The translations under genes were made by a program, and so were the position numbers. From Mesorhizobium sp. LNHC252B00 (GTDB taxonomy: Bacteria; Pseudomonadota; Alphaproteobacteria; Rhizobiales; Rhizobiaceae), in NCBI RefSeq assembly GCF_000502955.1, contig NZ_AYWO01000013.1, positions 85,332 to 138,992 of the forward strand: 53,661 nt of DNA, given 5' to 3'. The notes beneath the pieces were generated by a model that saw only the letters and a list, made by a program, of their open reading frames with translations, did no database searches and was not told where the DNA came from. The stretch's first letter is position 1. Each line of letters begins with the position of its first letter. Shown piece after piece: positions 19,623 to 29,350 of the stretch.

Positions 19623-20582
19623 GTGAATACCCGGCAGGATGGTAGCAGCAACAGGCTGGACGACGCGGCGCGTGCCGGCTGGCTTTATTATGTTGCCGGC
19701 AACACGCAAGACCAGATCGCCGCCACGCTCGGCATTTCGCGGCAGACGGCGCAGCGGCTGGTGTCGCTGGCCGTGTCGGGAGGATTGATCAAGGTTCGCG
19801 TCGACCATCCGATCGCCAACTGCCTCGATCTGGCGGCACGGTTGAGATCCCGCTTCGCGCTCGATCTGGTCGAAGTGGTGCCGAGCGATCCCAATTCATC
19901 CTCCACCACGATCGGCATCGCCGAGGCGGCTGCCGCCGAGATCGAGCGGCGGCTGCGGTCACCGACGCCGATCGTCATGGCGATCGGCACCGGCCGCACG
20001 CTGAAGGCGGCGATCGAGCAATTGCCGCCGATGGAATGCCCGCAGCACAAGGTGGTGTCGTTGACCGGCAACATCTCGCCGGACGGCTCGGCCGCCTTCT
20101 ACAACGTCATCTTCACCATGGCCGACAGGGTGAAGGCGCGATCCTTCCCGATGCCGCTGCCGGTCATCGCCTCTTCGCCGGAGGAGCGCGAGATGCTGCT
20201 CAACCAGCCGATGATCCAGCCGACCCTGGCGCTGGCGGCCGAAGCCGACGTCACCTTCATCGGCATTGGCGACCTCGGTCCCAAGGCGCCGCTCTACGAG
20301 GACGGCTTCATCTCTGAAAGCGAGTTGAAAGCCCTGCAGAAGGCCGGCGGCATCGCCGAGATCGTCGGCTGGGTGTTCGATCGCGAAGGCCGCATGATCG
20401 AGGGCATCACCAACGACCGAGTGTCGTCGGCCTCACTGCCGTCGCGCGAAAAGTCGCTGGTCATCGCATTGGCCATGGGCGAACGAAAGCTGCCGGGCAT
20501 CCTGGCGGCCGCCAACCGGCGGCTGATCAACGGCCTCATCACCGATGAACGGACGGCTGCCGCGCTGCTGGCCAGCATCTGA
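19623..20582 (+). CDS. SorC-family sugar-binding transcriptional regulator
   Basis: The 319-residue protein has an N-terminal HTH (NTQDQIAATLGISRQTAQRLV near residues 30-50) and a SorC-type effector domain with AIGTGRTLKAAIEQLP, FIGIGDLGPKAPLYEDGFIS and NRRLINGLIT. This domain binds phosphorylated sugars or polyols. The start is a GTG at 19623 with GGGAGGCAGG just upstream. The likely target is the polyol operon at 22050; a palindrome at 21994-22007 is a good operator candidate. Confidence 0.9.
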   Translation: MNTRQDGSSNRLDDAARAGWLYYVAGNTQDQIAATLGISRQTAQRLVSLAVSGGLIKVRVDHPIANCLDLAARLRSRFALDLVEVVPSDPNSSSTTIGIAEAAAAEIERRLRSPTPIVMAIGTGRTLKAAIEQLPPMECPQHKVVSLTGNISPDGSAAFYNVIFTMADRVKARSFPMPLPVIASSPEEREMLLNQPMIQPTLALAAEADVTFIGIGDLGPKAPLYEDGFISESELKALQKAGGIAEIVGWVFDREGRMIEGITNDRVSSASLPSREKSLVIALAMGERKLPGILAAANRRLINGLITDERTAAALLASI

Positions 20583-20623
20583 CGGCAGGTAGCGACGCCT
20601 GATTTGCAATAAAGCGGGCCACG

Positions 20624-20809
20624 CTACCCATGCCGCCCGAAAGGGTCGTTGCCATCGAGGAAACCGAGGTCGCGCTGCAGATGCGGCGACAGGTCCCTGA
20701 TGTCGAGATATGCCTTCTTTTTTATCGCGAACAAGCCAAATCCGTCCGTGAGCCACGAAATCCAGCGGTGATCCGGAGCGGGAGTGCATCTTTGCTGCGC
20801 CATGGTCAT
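20624..20809 (-). CDS. DUF1127 small basic protein
   Basis: The 61-residue protein ends with DIRDLSPHLQRDLGFLDG, the DUF1127 signature of short Arg-rich proteins linked in alphaproteobacteria to stress and nutrient responses. It lies between the SorC regulator and a GcvA-like LysR regulator and is divergent from the latter. The ATG at 20809 is chosen from GAAGG 9 bp upstream; a TTG at 20818 is also possible. Confidence 0.8.
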   Translation of the reverse strand: MTMAQQRCTPAPDHRWISWLTDGFGLFAIKKKAYLDIRDLSPHLQRDLGFLDGNDPFGRHG

Positions 20810-20919
20810 GATCGTCAACCTTCGCTATCCTGAACCCGAATGACGGGTTGATCAGGAATGTCGGTCTTACCGGCCGCCTTTGCCAATCGAACGTCTGTTA
20901 TGACCCATAAGGAGGCCTT

Positions 20920-21825
20920 ATGCCGGACCTCAGCTCGCGACAGGTTTCGCAACTCCCGCCGCTGCAGGCGATCAGGGTGTTCGACGCGGTGGCGCGCCAT
21001 CTTTCCTTCACCAGGGCCGCCGGCGAACTCGCCATGACGCAGGCGGCGGTCAGCTATCAGATCAAGGTGCTGGAGGAACGCATCGGCGCGCCGCTGTTCC
21101 TGCGCCGGCCGCGCCAGATCGTATTGACCGAGGCCGGGCAGCGTCTGGCGCCCGCCGTCGGCGAGGCCTTCGCCATTCTTGGCCAGGCCTATGCCGCGGT
21201 GCGTGGCGGGGCCGACGGGTTGCTGTGCGTCACCACCGTGCTGACCTTTGCCTCGAACTGGCTGGCGCACCGGCTGGGGTCGTTCCAGATCGCCCATCCG
21301 GCGCTTGCCGTTCGGCTTGAGACGTCGAGCCGCCTGACGGACTTCGCCCGTGAGGAAGCCGATATCGCCATCCGCTCGGGCGCCGGCAAATGGCCGGGCC
21401 TGGAAGCGCACAAGCTGTTCGATGCCGATTTCACGCCGATGCTGAGCCCCAAGCTCGCGGCAAGCATCGGTGGCGTCAAGGAACCGGCCGATCTCTTGCG
21501 GTTGCCGATCCTCGATCCTGGCGACATCTGGTGGAACGAGTGGTTTTCGGCTGCCGGCGTGCACTCGCACGATCTTGCCAGACGGCCCGGCAGCAGCATG
21601 GGTGCGCAGGCCTATGAGGCCAATGCGGCAATCGCCGGCCATGGCGTGGCGATCCTGACCAGGGCGCTGTTCAAGGCGGAATTGGCGGACGGCCGCCTGA
21701 TCCAGCCCTTCGACTTGGTCGGCGACGACGGTCATGCCTATTGGCTGGTCTATCCGGAGGCGCGCCGCAACGTGCCGAAGATCCGTGCCTTCCGCGACTG
21801 GCTGCTGGCCGAGATCGCCTGCTGA
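20920..21825 (+). CDS. LysR-family transcriptional regulator, GcvA-like
   Basis: The 301-residue protein has an N-terminal winged HTH (LPPLQAIRVFDAVARHLSFT then AAVSYQIKVLEERIGAPLF) of the GcvA subfamily and a periplasmic-binding-protein-like effector domain. AAGGAGG is 6 bp before the ATG. It is divergent from the DUF1127 gene across about 110 bp, and that pairing with a LysR regulator is common in rhizobia. It is not clearly part of the polyol operon. Confidence 0.88.
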   Translation: MPDLSSRQVSQLPPLQAIRVFDAVARHLSFTRAAGELAMTQAAVSYQIKVLEERIGAPLFLRRPRQIVLTEAGQRLAPAVGEAFAILGQAYAAVRGGADGLLCVTTVLTFASNWLAHRLGSFQIAHPALAVRLETSSRLTDFAREEADIAIRSGAGKWPGLEAHKLFDADFTPMLSPKLAASIGGVKEPADLLRLPILDPGDIWWNEWFSAAGVHSHDLARRPGSSMGAQAYEANAAIAGHGVAILTRALFKAELADGRLIQPFDLVGDDGHAYWLVYPEARRNVPKIRAFRDWLLAEIAC

Positions 21826-21973
21826 CAGGCAAGCCTCAGCAACTGCATTCAATTCCGCAAGCCGTTCTGTCCGGTCGTCTGACGTCCGGCGGGGCGCGGT
21901 TTGCCTTCGCAATTTCCACCCACCCAGTATCCGTCAGCCACGCCGAGTGCTGCGCTGCAGCATCGAATCCGGC

Positions 21974-22007
21974 TTGACATAATTGACGCCAAGTGAGTAA
22001 TTGCTCA
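21974..22007 (+). promoter_or_regulatory. Promoter and candidate SorC operator of the polyol operon
   Basis: TTGACA (21974-21979) stands 18 bp before TAATTG (21998-22003), a plausible -35/-10 pair. The -10 lies inside a 14-bp near-perfect palindrome TGAGTAATTGCTCA (21994-22007), so a bound dimer would block RNA polymerase. The site is 43 bp before the smoE start. The SorC-type regulator at 19623 is the most likely binder. Confidence 0.55.
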
Positions 22008-22049
22008 AAGCCAAGGCAAATGCTCATCTTGGTTCAAGGGAGGAATTTC

Positions 22050-23360
22050 ATGAAACTTCGCACGCTCACCCTGGGCTTGTTGTCGGCCAGCGCGCTCGCG
22101 TTCGCCGCACACGCCGAATCCATCACCATCGCCACCGTCAACAATGGCGATATGGTCCGCATGCAAAAGCTGACCGATGACTTCACCAAGGCGAATCCCG
22201 ACATCCAGCTCAACTGGGTTACGCTTGAAGAGAACGTGCTGCGCGAGCGCGTCACCACCGACATCGCCACCAAGGGTGGACAATATGACGTGATGACCAT
22301 CGGCACCTATGAAGTTCCGATCTGGGCCAAGCAGAACTGGCTGCTGCCGCTCGACAAGCTTGGCGACGACTATGACGTAAAGGACATCATCCCGGCCATC
22401 GCCGGTGGTCTTTCAGTCGACGGCAAGCTCTATGCCGCGCCCTTCTACGGCGAAAGCTCCTTCGTCATGTACCGCAAGGACCTGATGGACAAGGCCGGGT
22501 TGAAGATGCCCGATGCGCCGACCTGGGACTTCATCAAGCAGGCCGCCGACAAGATGACCGACCGCGCCAATGGCGTGAACGGTGTGTGCCTGCGCGGCAA
22601 GGCCGGCTGGGGCGAGAACATGGCGTTCCTGACGGCGATGTCGAACTCCTTCGGCGCACGCTGGTTCGACGAGAACTGGAAGCCCCAGTTCGACCAGCCC
22701 GAATGGAAGAACACGCTGCAGTTCTATGTCGACCTGATGAAGGCCGACGGCCCCGAGGGCGCGTCCTCCAACGGCTTCAACGAAAACCTGGCGCTGTTCC
22801 AGCAGGGCAAGTGCGGCATGTGGATCGACGCCACCGTCGCCGCGTCTTTCGTCTCCGACCCTAAGGCATCCCAGGTCGCCGACAAGGTCGGCTATGCGCT
22901 GGCGCCCGACAATGGCCTCGGCAAGCGCGGCAACTGGCTGTGGGCCTGGTCGCTGGCCATCCCGGCCGGCACGCAGAAAGCTGATGCCGCCGAGAAGTTC
23001 GTCTCCTGGGCGACCAGCAAGCACTATGCCGAACTGGTTGCTTCGAAGGAGGGCTGGGCCAACGTTCCTCCGGGCACGCGCTCCTCGCTCTATGCCAATG
23101 CCGAGTACCAGAAGGCGGCTCCGTTCGCCAAGATGACGCTCGACTCCATCAACGCAGCCGATCCGACGCATCCGACCGTCAAGCCGGTGCCCTATGTCGG
23201 CGTCCAGTTCGTCGCCATCCCGGAGTTCCAGGGCCTTGGCACCACCGTCGGCCAGCTCTTCTCGGCGGCTCTTGCCGGCCAGTCGAGCGTCGACGATGCC
23301 CTGAAGCAGGCCCAGGACGCTGCCACCGCGACCATGACCGAAGGCGGATACATGAAGTAA
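22050..23360 (+). CDS. smoE: Polyol ABC transporter substrate-binding protein SmoE
   Basis: The 436-residue periplasmic protein has a signal peptide (cleaved after AAHAE near residue 20) and the family-1 solute-binding fold with NPDIQLNWVTLEENVLRERV and PFYGESSFVMYRKDL. In related bacteria SmoE binds sorbitol and mannitol. AGGGAGGA precedes the ATG. It is first in an operon and is followed by two hairpins before smoF. Substrate is inferred from the sorbitol and mannitol dehydrogenases downstream. Confidence 0.9.
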   Translation: MKLRTLTLGLLSASALAFAAHAESITIATVNNGDMVRMQKLTDDFTKANPDIQLNWVTLEENVLRERVTTDIATKGGQYDVMTIGTYEVPIWAKQNWLLPLDKLGDDYDVKDIIPAIAGGLSVDGKLYAAPFYGESSFVMYRKDLMDKAGLKMPDAPTWDFIKQAADKMTDRANGVNGVCLRGKAGWGENMAFLTAMSNSFGARWFDENWKPQFDQPEWKNTLQFYVDLMKADGPEGASSNGFNENLALFQQGKCGMWIDATVAASFVSDPKASQVADKVGYALAPDNGLGKRGNWLWAWSLAIPAGTQKADAAEKFVSWATSKHYAELVASKEGWANVPPGTRSSLYANAEYQKAAPFAKMTLDSINAADPTHPTVKPVPYVGVQFVAIPEFQGLGTTVGQLFSAALAGQSSVDDALKQAQDAATATMTEGGYMK

Positions 23361-23379
23361 GGCTCCTCCCGGTGCCGAA

Positions 23380-23435
23380 TGCCGGTCGCCTTCTTGACCG
23401 GCAACGGCCGCCCGAGTTCCCAGTTCGGGCGGCCG
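23380..23435 (+). promoter_or_regulatory. Tandem intercistronic hairpins between smoE and smoF
   Basis: Two perfect stems lie in the 124-bp gap: TGCCGGTC/GACCGGCA (23380-23403, 8 bp, 8-base loop) and CGGCCGCCCGA/TCGGGCGGCCG (23405-23435, 11 bp, 9-base loop), followed by CCTTT. They would block 3' decay and partly stop transcription, giving more binding protein than permease. Confidence 0.7.
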
Positions 23436-23484
23436 CCTTTAACGCCTTTTGAAAATTCAGCCTGACCAGTGAAGGGTGACCGTC

Positions 23485-24357
23485 ATGGCTACTCAGCAGA
23501 CCCGTTCGCTTGCCCGTTTCATGATGGCGCCATCCGTGGTGCTGCTGTTCGTCTGGATGATCGTGCCGTTGGTCATCACCATCTGGTTCTCCTTCCAGCA
23601 GTACAATCCGCTCAATCCGATCCGCGACGGATTCGTCGGCTTTTCCAACTACGCGCTGTTCTACTCCAACCCGGCTTTCCTGCAGTCGATCCTCAACACG
23701 CTCACCCTGGTGATCAGCGTGCTTTTGATCACGGTGATCGGTGGCATCCTGCTGGCGCTTCTGATCGACCAGCCGATGTGGGGCCAGGGGATTGTGCGCA
23801 TCCTCGTCATCTCACCCTTCTTCGTCATGCCGCCAGTGGCCGCATTGGTTTGGAAGAACATGATCATGCACCCGCAATACGGAGTGTTCGCCGACATGGC
23901 GCGCTTCTTCGGAGCGCAGCCGATCGACTGGTTCGGGCAGCATCCGATGCTGGCCATCATCATCATCGTCGCCTGGCAATGGCTGCCCTTCGCGACGCTC
24001 ATTCTCTTGACCGCGCTGCAGTCGCTCGACGGTGAGCAGAAGGAAGCCGCCGAAATGGACGGCGCCGGCTTCATCAGCCGCTTCATCTATCTGACGCTGC
24101 CGCATATGTCGCGCGCCATCACCGTCGTCATCCTGATCCAGACGATCTTCCTCCTCTCCGTCTATGCCGAGATCCTCGTCACCACAAATGGCGGCCCGGG
24201 ATACGCCTCCACCAACCTGCCCTTCCTCGTCTACCAGAAGGCGTTGCTGGAGTTCAAAATCGGTCAGGCGTCCGCCGGCGGCGTGATCGCCGTCATTCTC
24301 GCCAACATCGTTGCCTTCTTCGCCATGCGCGCCGTCGGCAAGAACCTGGACAAGTAA
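23485..24357 (+). CDS. smoF: Polyol ABC transporter permease SmoF
   Basis: The 290-residue inner-membrane permease has six predicted helices and the EAA loop ALQSLDGEQKEAAEMDGAG that contacts the ATPase. The ATG at 23485 is chosen because GAAGGG lies 8 bp upstream; a GTG at 23476 overlaps that site. It is followed by smoG after 11 bp. Confidence 0.9.
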   Translation: MATQQTRSLARFMMAPSVVLLFVWMIVPLVITIWFSFQQYNPLNPIRDGFVGFSNYALFYSNPAFLQSILNTLTLVISVLLITVIGGILLALLIDQPMWGQGIVRILVISPFFVMPPVAALVWKNMIMHPQYGVFADMARFFGAQPIDWFGQHPMLAIIIIVAWQWLPFATLILLTALQSLDGEQKEAAEMDGAGFISRFIYLTLPHMSRAITVVILIQTIFLLSVYAEILVTTNGGPGYASTNLPFLVYQKALLEFKIGQASAGGVIAVILANIVAFFAMRAVGKNLDK

Positions 24358-24368
24358 GGGAGGATACG

Positions 24369-25193
24369 ATGGCACGCTCAGTCACCACCCGGCACAAGAC
24401 GATCGCGACAATTGCCGCCTGGATCGTCGCGCTGCTGATCTTCTTCCCGATCCTCTACACGATCATCACCTCGTTCAAGTCGGAGCAGGAAGCCATCCAG
24501 GGTTTCAGCATCATCCCGTCGGGGACGTTCGAGAGTTATTCCGAGGTCCAGGCGCAGAACGGATATTTCAAGTTCTTCTTCAACTCGGTGCTGCTCTCGG
24601 TCGGCTCGACCATCCTGGCCCTGCTGGTCGCCATACCGGCCGCCTGGTCGATGGCCTTCTCGCCGACCAAGCGAACCAAGGACATCCTGATGTGGATGCT
24701 GTCCACGAAGATGATGCCCGCGGTTGCCGTGCTGTTTCCGATCTACCTGATCTTCCGCGACACGGGACTGCTCGACAGCCGTATCGGCCTGATGGTCATG
24801 CTGATGCTGATCAACCTGCCGATCGTGGTGTGGATGCTCTACACCTACTTCCGCGAAATCCCGGGGGAGATCCTGGAAGCGGCGCGGATGGACGGCGCAT
24901 CGCTATGGAACGAGATCATTTATGTACTCACACCGATGGCCGTGCCCGGCATCGCCTCGACCATGCTGCTCAATATCATCCTGGCCTGGAACGAGGCGTT
25001 CTGGACAATCCGGCTGACAACCACGGAAGCAGCACCCTTGACCGCCTTCATCAGCTCGTTCTCAAGCCCGCAAGGCCTGTTCTGGGCCAAGCTTTCGGCG
25101 GCCTCGACACTGGCCATCGCACCGATCCTGATCATGGGCTGGTTCAGCCAGAAGCAGCTGGTGCGCGGCCTGACCTTTGGCGCCGTGAAGTAA
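24369..25193 (+). CDS. smoG: Polyol ABC transporter permease SmoG
   Basis: The 274-residue second permease of the MalG type has six helices and the EAA loop FREIPGEILEAARMDGASL. It pairs with SmoF to form the transport channel. GGGAGGAT precedes the ATG. It is in the same operon, 50 bp before smoK. Confidence 0.9.
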   Translation: MARSVTTRHKTIATIAAWIVALLIFFPILYTIITSFKSEQEAIQGFSIIPSGTFESYSEVQAQNGYFKFFFNSVLLSVGSTILALLVAIPAAWSMAFSPTKRTKDILMWMLSTKMMPAVAVLFPIYLIFRDTGLLDSRIGLMVMLMLINLPIVVWMLYTYFREIPGEILEAARMDGASLWNEIIYVLTPMAVPGIASTMLLNIILAWNEAFWTIRLTTTEAAPLTAFISSFSSPQGLFWAKLSAASTLAIAPILIMGWFSQKQLVRGLTFGAVK

Positions 25194-25243
25194 GACCGCC
25201 GCAAGCAACAGACGCCGGACAATAACCCCCCGGGGAGGAAACC

Positions 25244-26242
25244 ATGGGAAACATCACGCTCAAGAACGTCTCCAAATCCTTCGGAGCGACCTCCATCATC
25301 CCCGGCCTCGACCTGGTGATCGAAAATGGCGAGTTCGTCGTTTTCGTCGGCCCGTCCGGTTGCGGCAAGTCAACGCTGCTGCGGCTGATCGCCGGCCTGG
25401 AAGATACCAGCGGCGGCTCCATCAACATCGACGGCCGCGACGTCACCGGTGAGGCACCGGCCAAGCGCAAGCTGGCCATGGTGTTCCAGTCCTACGCGCT
25501 CTATCCGCACATGACGGTGGCCAAGAACATCGGCTTCCCGCTGAAGATGGCCGGCGAAGACAAGGCGACCATCGAAAAGAAGGTGGGGGACGCGGCGCGC
25601 GTGCTCAACCTGACCAACTACCTCGAACGCCGGCCGGGCCAGCTTTCCGGCGGCCAGCGCCAGCGCGTCGCCATCGGCCGCGCCATCGTGCGCCAGCCGA
25701 CCGCCTTCCTGTTCGATGAACCGCTGTCCAATCTCGACGCAGCACTCCGCGGCACGATGCGGCTGGAGATCAGCGAGCTGCACCATCAGCTCAAGACGAC
25801 CATGATCTATGTCACCCACGACCAGGTCGAAGCCATGACCATGGCCGACAAGATCGTCGTGCTGAACGCCGGCAACATCGAGCAGGTCGGCTCGCCGATG
25901 GAACTTTACAAGACGCCGAAGAACCTGTTCGTCGCCGGCTTCATCGGCTCGCCGAAGATGAACCTGATCGAAGGCGCGCCGGCTGCCAAATACAGCGCCA
26001 AGACCATCGGCATCCGCCCCGAGCATCTGGAAATCTCGACCACGGCGGGCGAATGGAAGGCCACCGTGGGCGTCGCCGAACATCTCGGCTCCGACACGTT
26101 CTTGCACGTTCAAGCTGATGGCGTCGGGCCGCTGACGGTGCGTGCCGACGGCGAACTGGCCGTCCATCACGGCGACACCATCTATCTGACGCCCGACAAG
26201 ACCAAGCTGCATCGCTTCGGCGCCGACGGGAAGGCAATCTGA
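25244..26242 (+). CDS. smoK: Polyol ABC transporter ATP-binding protein SmoK
   Basis: The 332-residue protein is a MalK/UgpC-type ATPase: Walker [10 protein letters not shown] (residues 36-44), signature LSGGQ (134-138), Walker B FLFDEP (155-160), and an OB-like C-terminal regulatory domain starting near 240. GGGGAGGAAACC precedes the ATG. The C-terminal domain is somewhat short for the family. It drives import through SmoF/SmoG. Confidence 0.92.
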   Translation: MGNITLKNVSKSFGATSIIPGLDLVIENGEFVVFVGPSGCGKSTLLRLIAGLEDTSGGSINIDGRDVTGEAPAKRKLAMVFQSYALYPHMTVAKNIGFPLKMAGEDKATIEKKVGDAARVLNLTNYLERRPGQLSGGQRQRVAIGRAIVRQPTAFLFDEPLSNLDAALRGTMRLEISELHHQLKTTMIYVTHDQVEAMTMADKIVVLNAGNIEQVGSPMELYKTPKNLFVAGFIGSPKMNLIEGAPAAKYSAKTIGIRPEHLEISTTAGEWKATVGVAEHLGSDTFLHVQADGVGPLTVRADGELAVHHGDTIYLTPDKTKLHRFGADGKAI

Positions 26243-26244
26243 GC

Positions 26245-27015
26245 ATGCGACTGGCCGGCAAATCCGCGTTGATCACGGGCTCGGCGCGCGGCATCGGCAG
26301 GGCCTTCGCCGAAGCCTATGTCGGCGAAGGCGCCACCGTCGCCATTGCCGACATCAATCTCGAGGCTGCGCGCAAGACGGCCGCCGAGATCGGCAGCAAG
26401 GCTTATGCGGTCAAGCTCGACGTCACCGACCTCGCCTCCATCGAAGCGGCGGTGAAAGCCGTCGAGGCGAAGACCGGCGGCCTCGATATATTGATCAACA
26501 ACGCCGCCCTGTTCGACCTGGCGCCGATCGTCGAGATCACCAAGGCCAGCTACGACAAATTGTTTTCGGTCAACGTCGCCGGCACGCTGTTCATGCTGCA
26601 GGCAGCCGCCCGCTCGATGATCGCACGCGGCAAGGGCGGCAGGATCATCAACATGGCGAGCCAGGCCGGGCGGCGCGGCGAGGCGCTGGTCGGTGTCTAT
26701 TGCGCCACCAAGGCCGCCGTCATCTCACTGACCCAGTCGGCGGGGCTCGACCTGATCAAGCATCGCATCAACGTCAACGCGATTGCCCCTGGCGTCGTCG
26801 ACGGCGAGCACTGGGATCACGTTGATGCGCTGTTCGCCAAGTATGAAAACCGGCCGAAGGGCGAGAAGAAGAAACTGGTCGGCGAGGCAGTACCGTATGG
26901 CCGCATGGGCACGGCGCAGGACCTCACCGGCATGGCGGTCTTTCTCGCCAGCGCCGACGCCGAATACATCGTCGCCCAGACCTACAATGTCGATGGCGGC
27001 CAGTGGATGAGTTGA
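26245..27015 (+). CDS. smoS: Sorbitol dehydrogenase, SDR family (SmoS)
   Basis: The 256-residue classical SDR has the NAD site TGSARGIGRAFAEAY near residue 10, the NNAA loop and the catalytic Ser-Tyr-Lys set in NMASQ and YCATKAA. It fits the L-iditol/sorbitol dehydrogenases that convert D-sorbitol to D-fructose and galactitol to L-tagatose. It starts 2 bp after smoK, so it is coexpressed with the transporter. Confidence 0.88.
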   Translation: MRLAGKSALITGSARGIGRAFAEAYVGEGATVAIADINLEAARKTAAEIGSKAYAVKLDVTDLASIEAAVKAVEAKTGGLDILINNAALFDLAPIVEITKASYDKLFSVNVAGTLFMLQAAARSMIARGKGGRIINMASQAGRRGEALVGVYCATKAAVISLTQSAGLDLIKHRINVNAIAPGVVDGEHWDHVDALFAKYENRPKGEKKKLVGEAVPYGRMGTAQDLTGMAVFLASADAEYIVAQTYNVDGGQWMS

Positions 27016-27024
27016 GGCGGGGAC

Positions 27025-27134
27025 GGCCTCTGCTCCTCGTACCTCCGCGGGGGGCAGAGGCCGACATCGCAGGGCGCATCGACCTTGGAATACGTGCCGC
27101 CCCTTATCCTCTCCACGTGAGAAACGGGGAGAGG
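27025..27134. repeat. Intergenic hairpins between smoS and mtlK
   Basis: GGCCTCTGC (27025-27033) and GCAGAGGCC (27054-27062) form a 9-bp stem, and CCTCTCC (27108-27114) pairs with GGAGAGG (27128-27134). The second hairpin shares the CCTCTCC core of the element at 3362-3530. They fill the only long gap of the operon (158 bp) and may lower expression of the genes that follow. Confidence 0.55.
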
Positions 27135-27173
27135 GAGTAACGAAGGCCGCAGCCCGGCCAAAGGGTAAAACAG

Positions 27174-28652
27174 ATGACCGTAAAACTCTCGTCCGCAAAC
27201 CTCTCCAATCTACCCGTCAAGGTCGCCGGTCCGAAATACGACCGCTCGGGGCTCAAGGCCGGCATCGTGCATTTCGGCGTCGGCAATTTCCATCGCTCGC
27301 ACCAGGCCGTCTATCTCGACGATTTGTTCAACTCGGGCATCGGCCATGACTGGGCGCTGGTCGGCGCCGGGGTGTTCGAGGGCGAGAAGATCGGCCGCGC
27401 CAAGCTGGAAGAGCAGGATTGGCTGACCACGGTGGTCGAGCAGGACTCTGGGCATATGAGCGCCCGCGTGACCGGCGCCATGGTCGACTTCCTGATGCCG
27501 GGCGACGCGGCCGGCATCGTCGAACGGCTTGCCGACCCGGCGATCAAGATCGTTTCGCTGACCATCACCGAAGGAGGTTATTTCATCGACCCGGCCTCCG
27601 GTGTTTTCAACCCGACCCATCCCGACATCGTGGCGGACGCGCAGGCAGGCGCGACGCCGAAGACGGTGTTCGGCATCATTCTCGCCGGCCTGGTCCGCCG
27701 CCGCGACGAGGGCACTGTGCCGTTCACGGTGATGTCCTGCGACAACATTCCCCACAATGGCCATGTCACCTCCGACGGCGTCATTGGCCTGGCCCGTCTG
27801 ATCGACGAGGATCTGGCGAACTGGGTCGGTGAAAAGGTTGCCTTTCCGAACGGCATGGTCGATCGCATCACACCGGCCACCACAGACCGCGAGCGCGGCA
27901 TCCTGGCCAAGGATTTTGGCCTCGAGGACAACTGGCCAGTGTTCTGCGAGCCGTTCCGGCAATGGGTGCTGGAGGATCATTTCACCGATGGCCGTCCGCC
28001 GCTGGAAAAGGTCGGCGTGCAGTTCGTGAGGGATGTTGCCCCTTACGAGCTGATGAAGATCCGCATCCTCAATGGCGGCCATGCCACCATCGCCTATCCG
28101 GCCGGCCTGATGGACATTCATTTCGTCCATGAGGCGATGCAGGAGCCGCTGGTGAGCGGTTTTCTGGCCAAGCTCGAACGGGACGAAATCATCCCGACCG
28201 TGCCGCCGGTGCCGGACACGGTTCTGGAAGAATATTACCAGCTCATCGAGAGCCGCTTCTCCAATCCCAAGATCGGCGACACGGTGCGCCGGCTCTGCCT
28301 CGACGGTTCCAACCGTCAGCCGAAGTTCATCATCCCGACCATTGCCGACCGGCTGAAGGCCGGCAAAAGCGTCGACGGCCTGGCGCTGGAATCGGCGCTG
28401 TGGTGCCGCTACTGCTTCGGCACGACGGACAGCGGCGCCGTCATCGAACCCAACGACCCGAGCTGGGACCGGTTGCAGGCGACGGCAAAGGCGGCAAAGG
28501 ATGCGCCTGCTGCCTGGCTTGCCATGGAGGACATCTATGGCGATGTCGGCCGCGCGACGGCGTTTGTCGAGGCCTTCGCCCATGCGCTCAACGTGCTGTG
28601 GGCGAATGGCGCGCGCGCGACGCTGACGCGCTATCTCGCCGGCGAGCTCTGA
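27174..28652 (+). CDS. mtlK: Mannitol 2-dehydrogenase (polyol-specific long-chain dehydrogenase)
   Basis: This NAD enzyme oxidises D-mannitol to D-fructose and often D-arabitol to D-xylulose. The 492-residue protein is full length, with GIVHFGVGNFHRSHQA near the N-terminus (nucleotide binding) and the catalytic Lys, Asn and His in MKIRILNGGHATIAY, spaced as in Pseudomonas mannitol dehydrogenase. It follows the hairpin region with GGGTAAAACAG as a weak ribosome site. Confidence 0.92.
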   Translation: MTVKLSSANLSNLPVKVAGPKYDRSGLKAGIVHFGVGNFHRSHQAVYLDDLFNSGIGHDWALVGAGVFEGEKIGRAKLEEQDWLTTVVEQDSGHMSARVTGAMVDFLMPGDAAGIVERLADPAIKIVSLTITEGGYFIDPASGVFNPTHPDIVADAQAGATPKTVFGIILAGLVRRRDEGTVPFTVMSCDNIPHNGHVTSDGVIGLARLIDEDLANWVGEKVAFPNGMVDRITPATTDRERGILAKDFGLEDNWPVFCEPFRQWVLEDHFTDGRPPLEKVGVQFVRDVAPYELMKIRILNGGHATIAYPAGLMDIHFVHEAMQEPLVSGFLAKLERDEIIPTVPPVPDTVLEEYYQLIESRFSNPKIGDTVRRLCLDGSNRQPKFIIPTIADRLKAGKSVDGLALESALWCRYCFGTTDSGAVIEPNDPSWDRLQATAKAAKDAPAAWLAMEDIYGDVGRATAFVEAFAHALNVLWANGARATLTRYLAGEL

Positions 28653-28666
28653 GACCATTCGACGTC

Positions 28667-29350
28667 ATGACGCCTGAACTGGTTATCTTCGACTGCGATG
28701 GCGTGCTGGTCGACAGCGAGGCACTCTCCGTCTCGGCGCTGCTCGGCGTGATCAAGCTGGCCGGCGGCAATTTCAGCGAGGATGCCGCCTACGAGCATTT
28801 CCTCGGCAAGAGCATGAAGAGCGTGCGCGAGATCCTTGGCCGCGACTTCGGGCTGGATATCACCGACAGCCACCTGACCGAGATGCGTGTCGAACTGATG
28901 CGCAGGTTTCGCGAAGAGCTGAAGCCGATTGCCGGCGTCAAGGAGATGCTGCCGAGGCTAGGGCTGCCGTTCTGCGTCGCGTCCTCGGGCACGCTCGACC
29001 GGATCCGCTACGCGCTCGAAGTCACCGGATTGCTGGGGCTGATGGAACCGCATCTGTTCAGCGCCTCCATGGTGGCCAAGGGAAAGCCGGCGCCCGACCT
29101 GTTCCTCCATGCCGCCGCCAGCATGCGAGCCCAACCACGCAAATGCCTTGTCGTCGAGGACAGCCCGGCAGGCATCGCTGCGGCGCGGGCGGCAGGTATG
29201 CGCGTGTTTGCCTTCAGCGGCGGATCGCATGCCGGCAACCCAACATTGAAAGCGCGGCTTGCGTCGAGTGAACCGGACTTTATATTCGCTGACATGCTGC
29301 AATTGCCCGATCTGATTGCAGGCCTGGGAGCGAGAGTTAGAGCATCTTGA
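28667..29350 (+). CDS. HAD-superfamily hydrolase in the polyol operon
   Basis: The 227-residue protein has the motif FDCDGVLVDSEA (nucleophile Asp), ASSGTLDRI and a GKPAPDLFLHAA/VVEDSPAG pair, typical of beta-phosphoglucomutase-like phosphatases. It begins 14 bp after mtlK and its stop overlaps the start of the FGGY kinase gene, so it is a pathway gene, perhaps removing phosphate from sugar-phosphate side products. It is distinct from the HAD gene at 18735. Confidence 0.88.
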   Translation: MTPELVIFDCDGVLVDSEALSVSALLGVIKLAGGNFSEDAAYEHFLGKSMKSVREILGRDFGLDITDSHLTEMRVELMRRFREELKPIAGVKEMLPRLGLPFCVASSGTLDRIRYALEVTGLLGLMEPHLFSASMVAKGKPAPDLFLHAAASMRAQPRKCLVVEDSPAGIAAARAAGMRVFAFSGGSHAGNPTLKARLASSEPDFIFADMLQLPDLIAGLGARVRAS

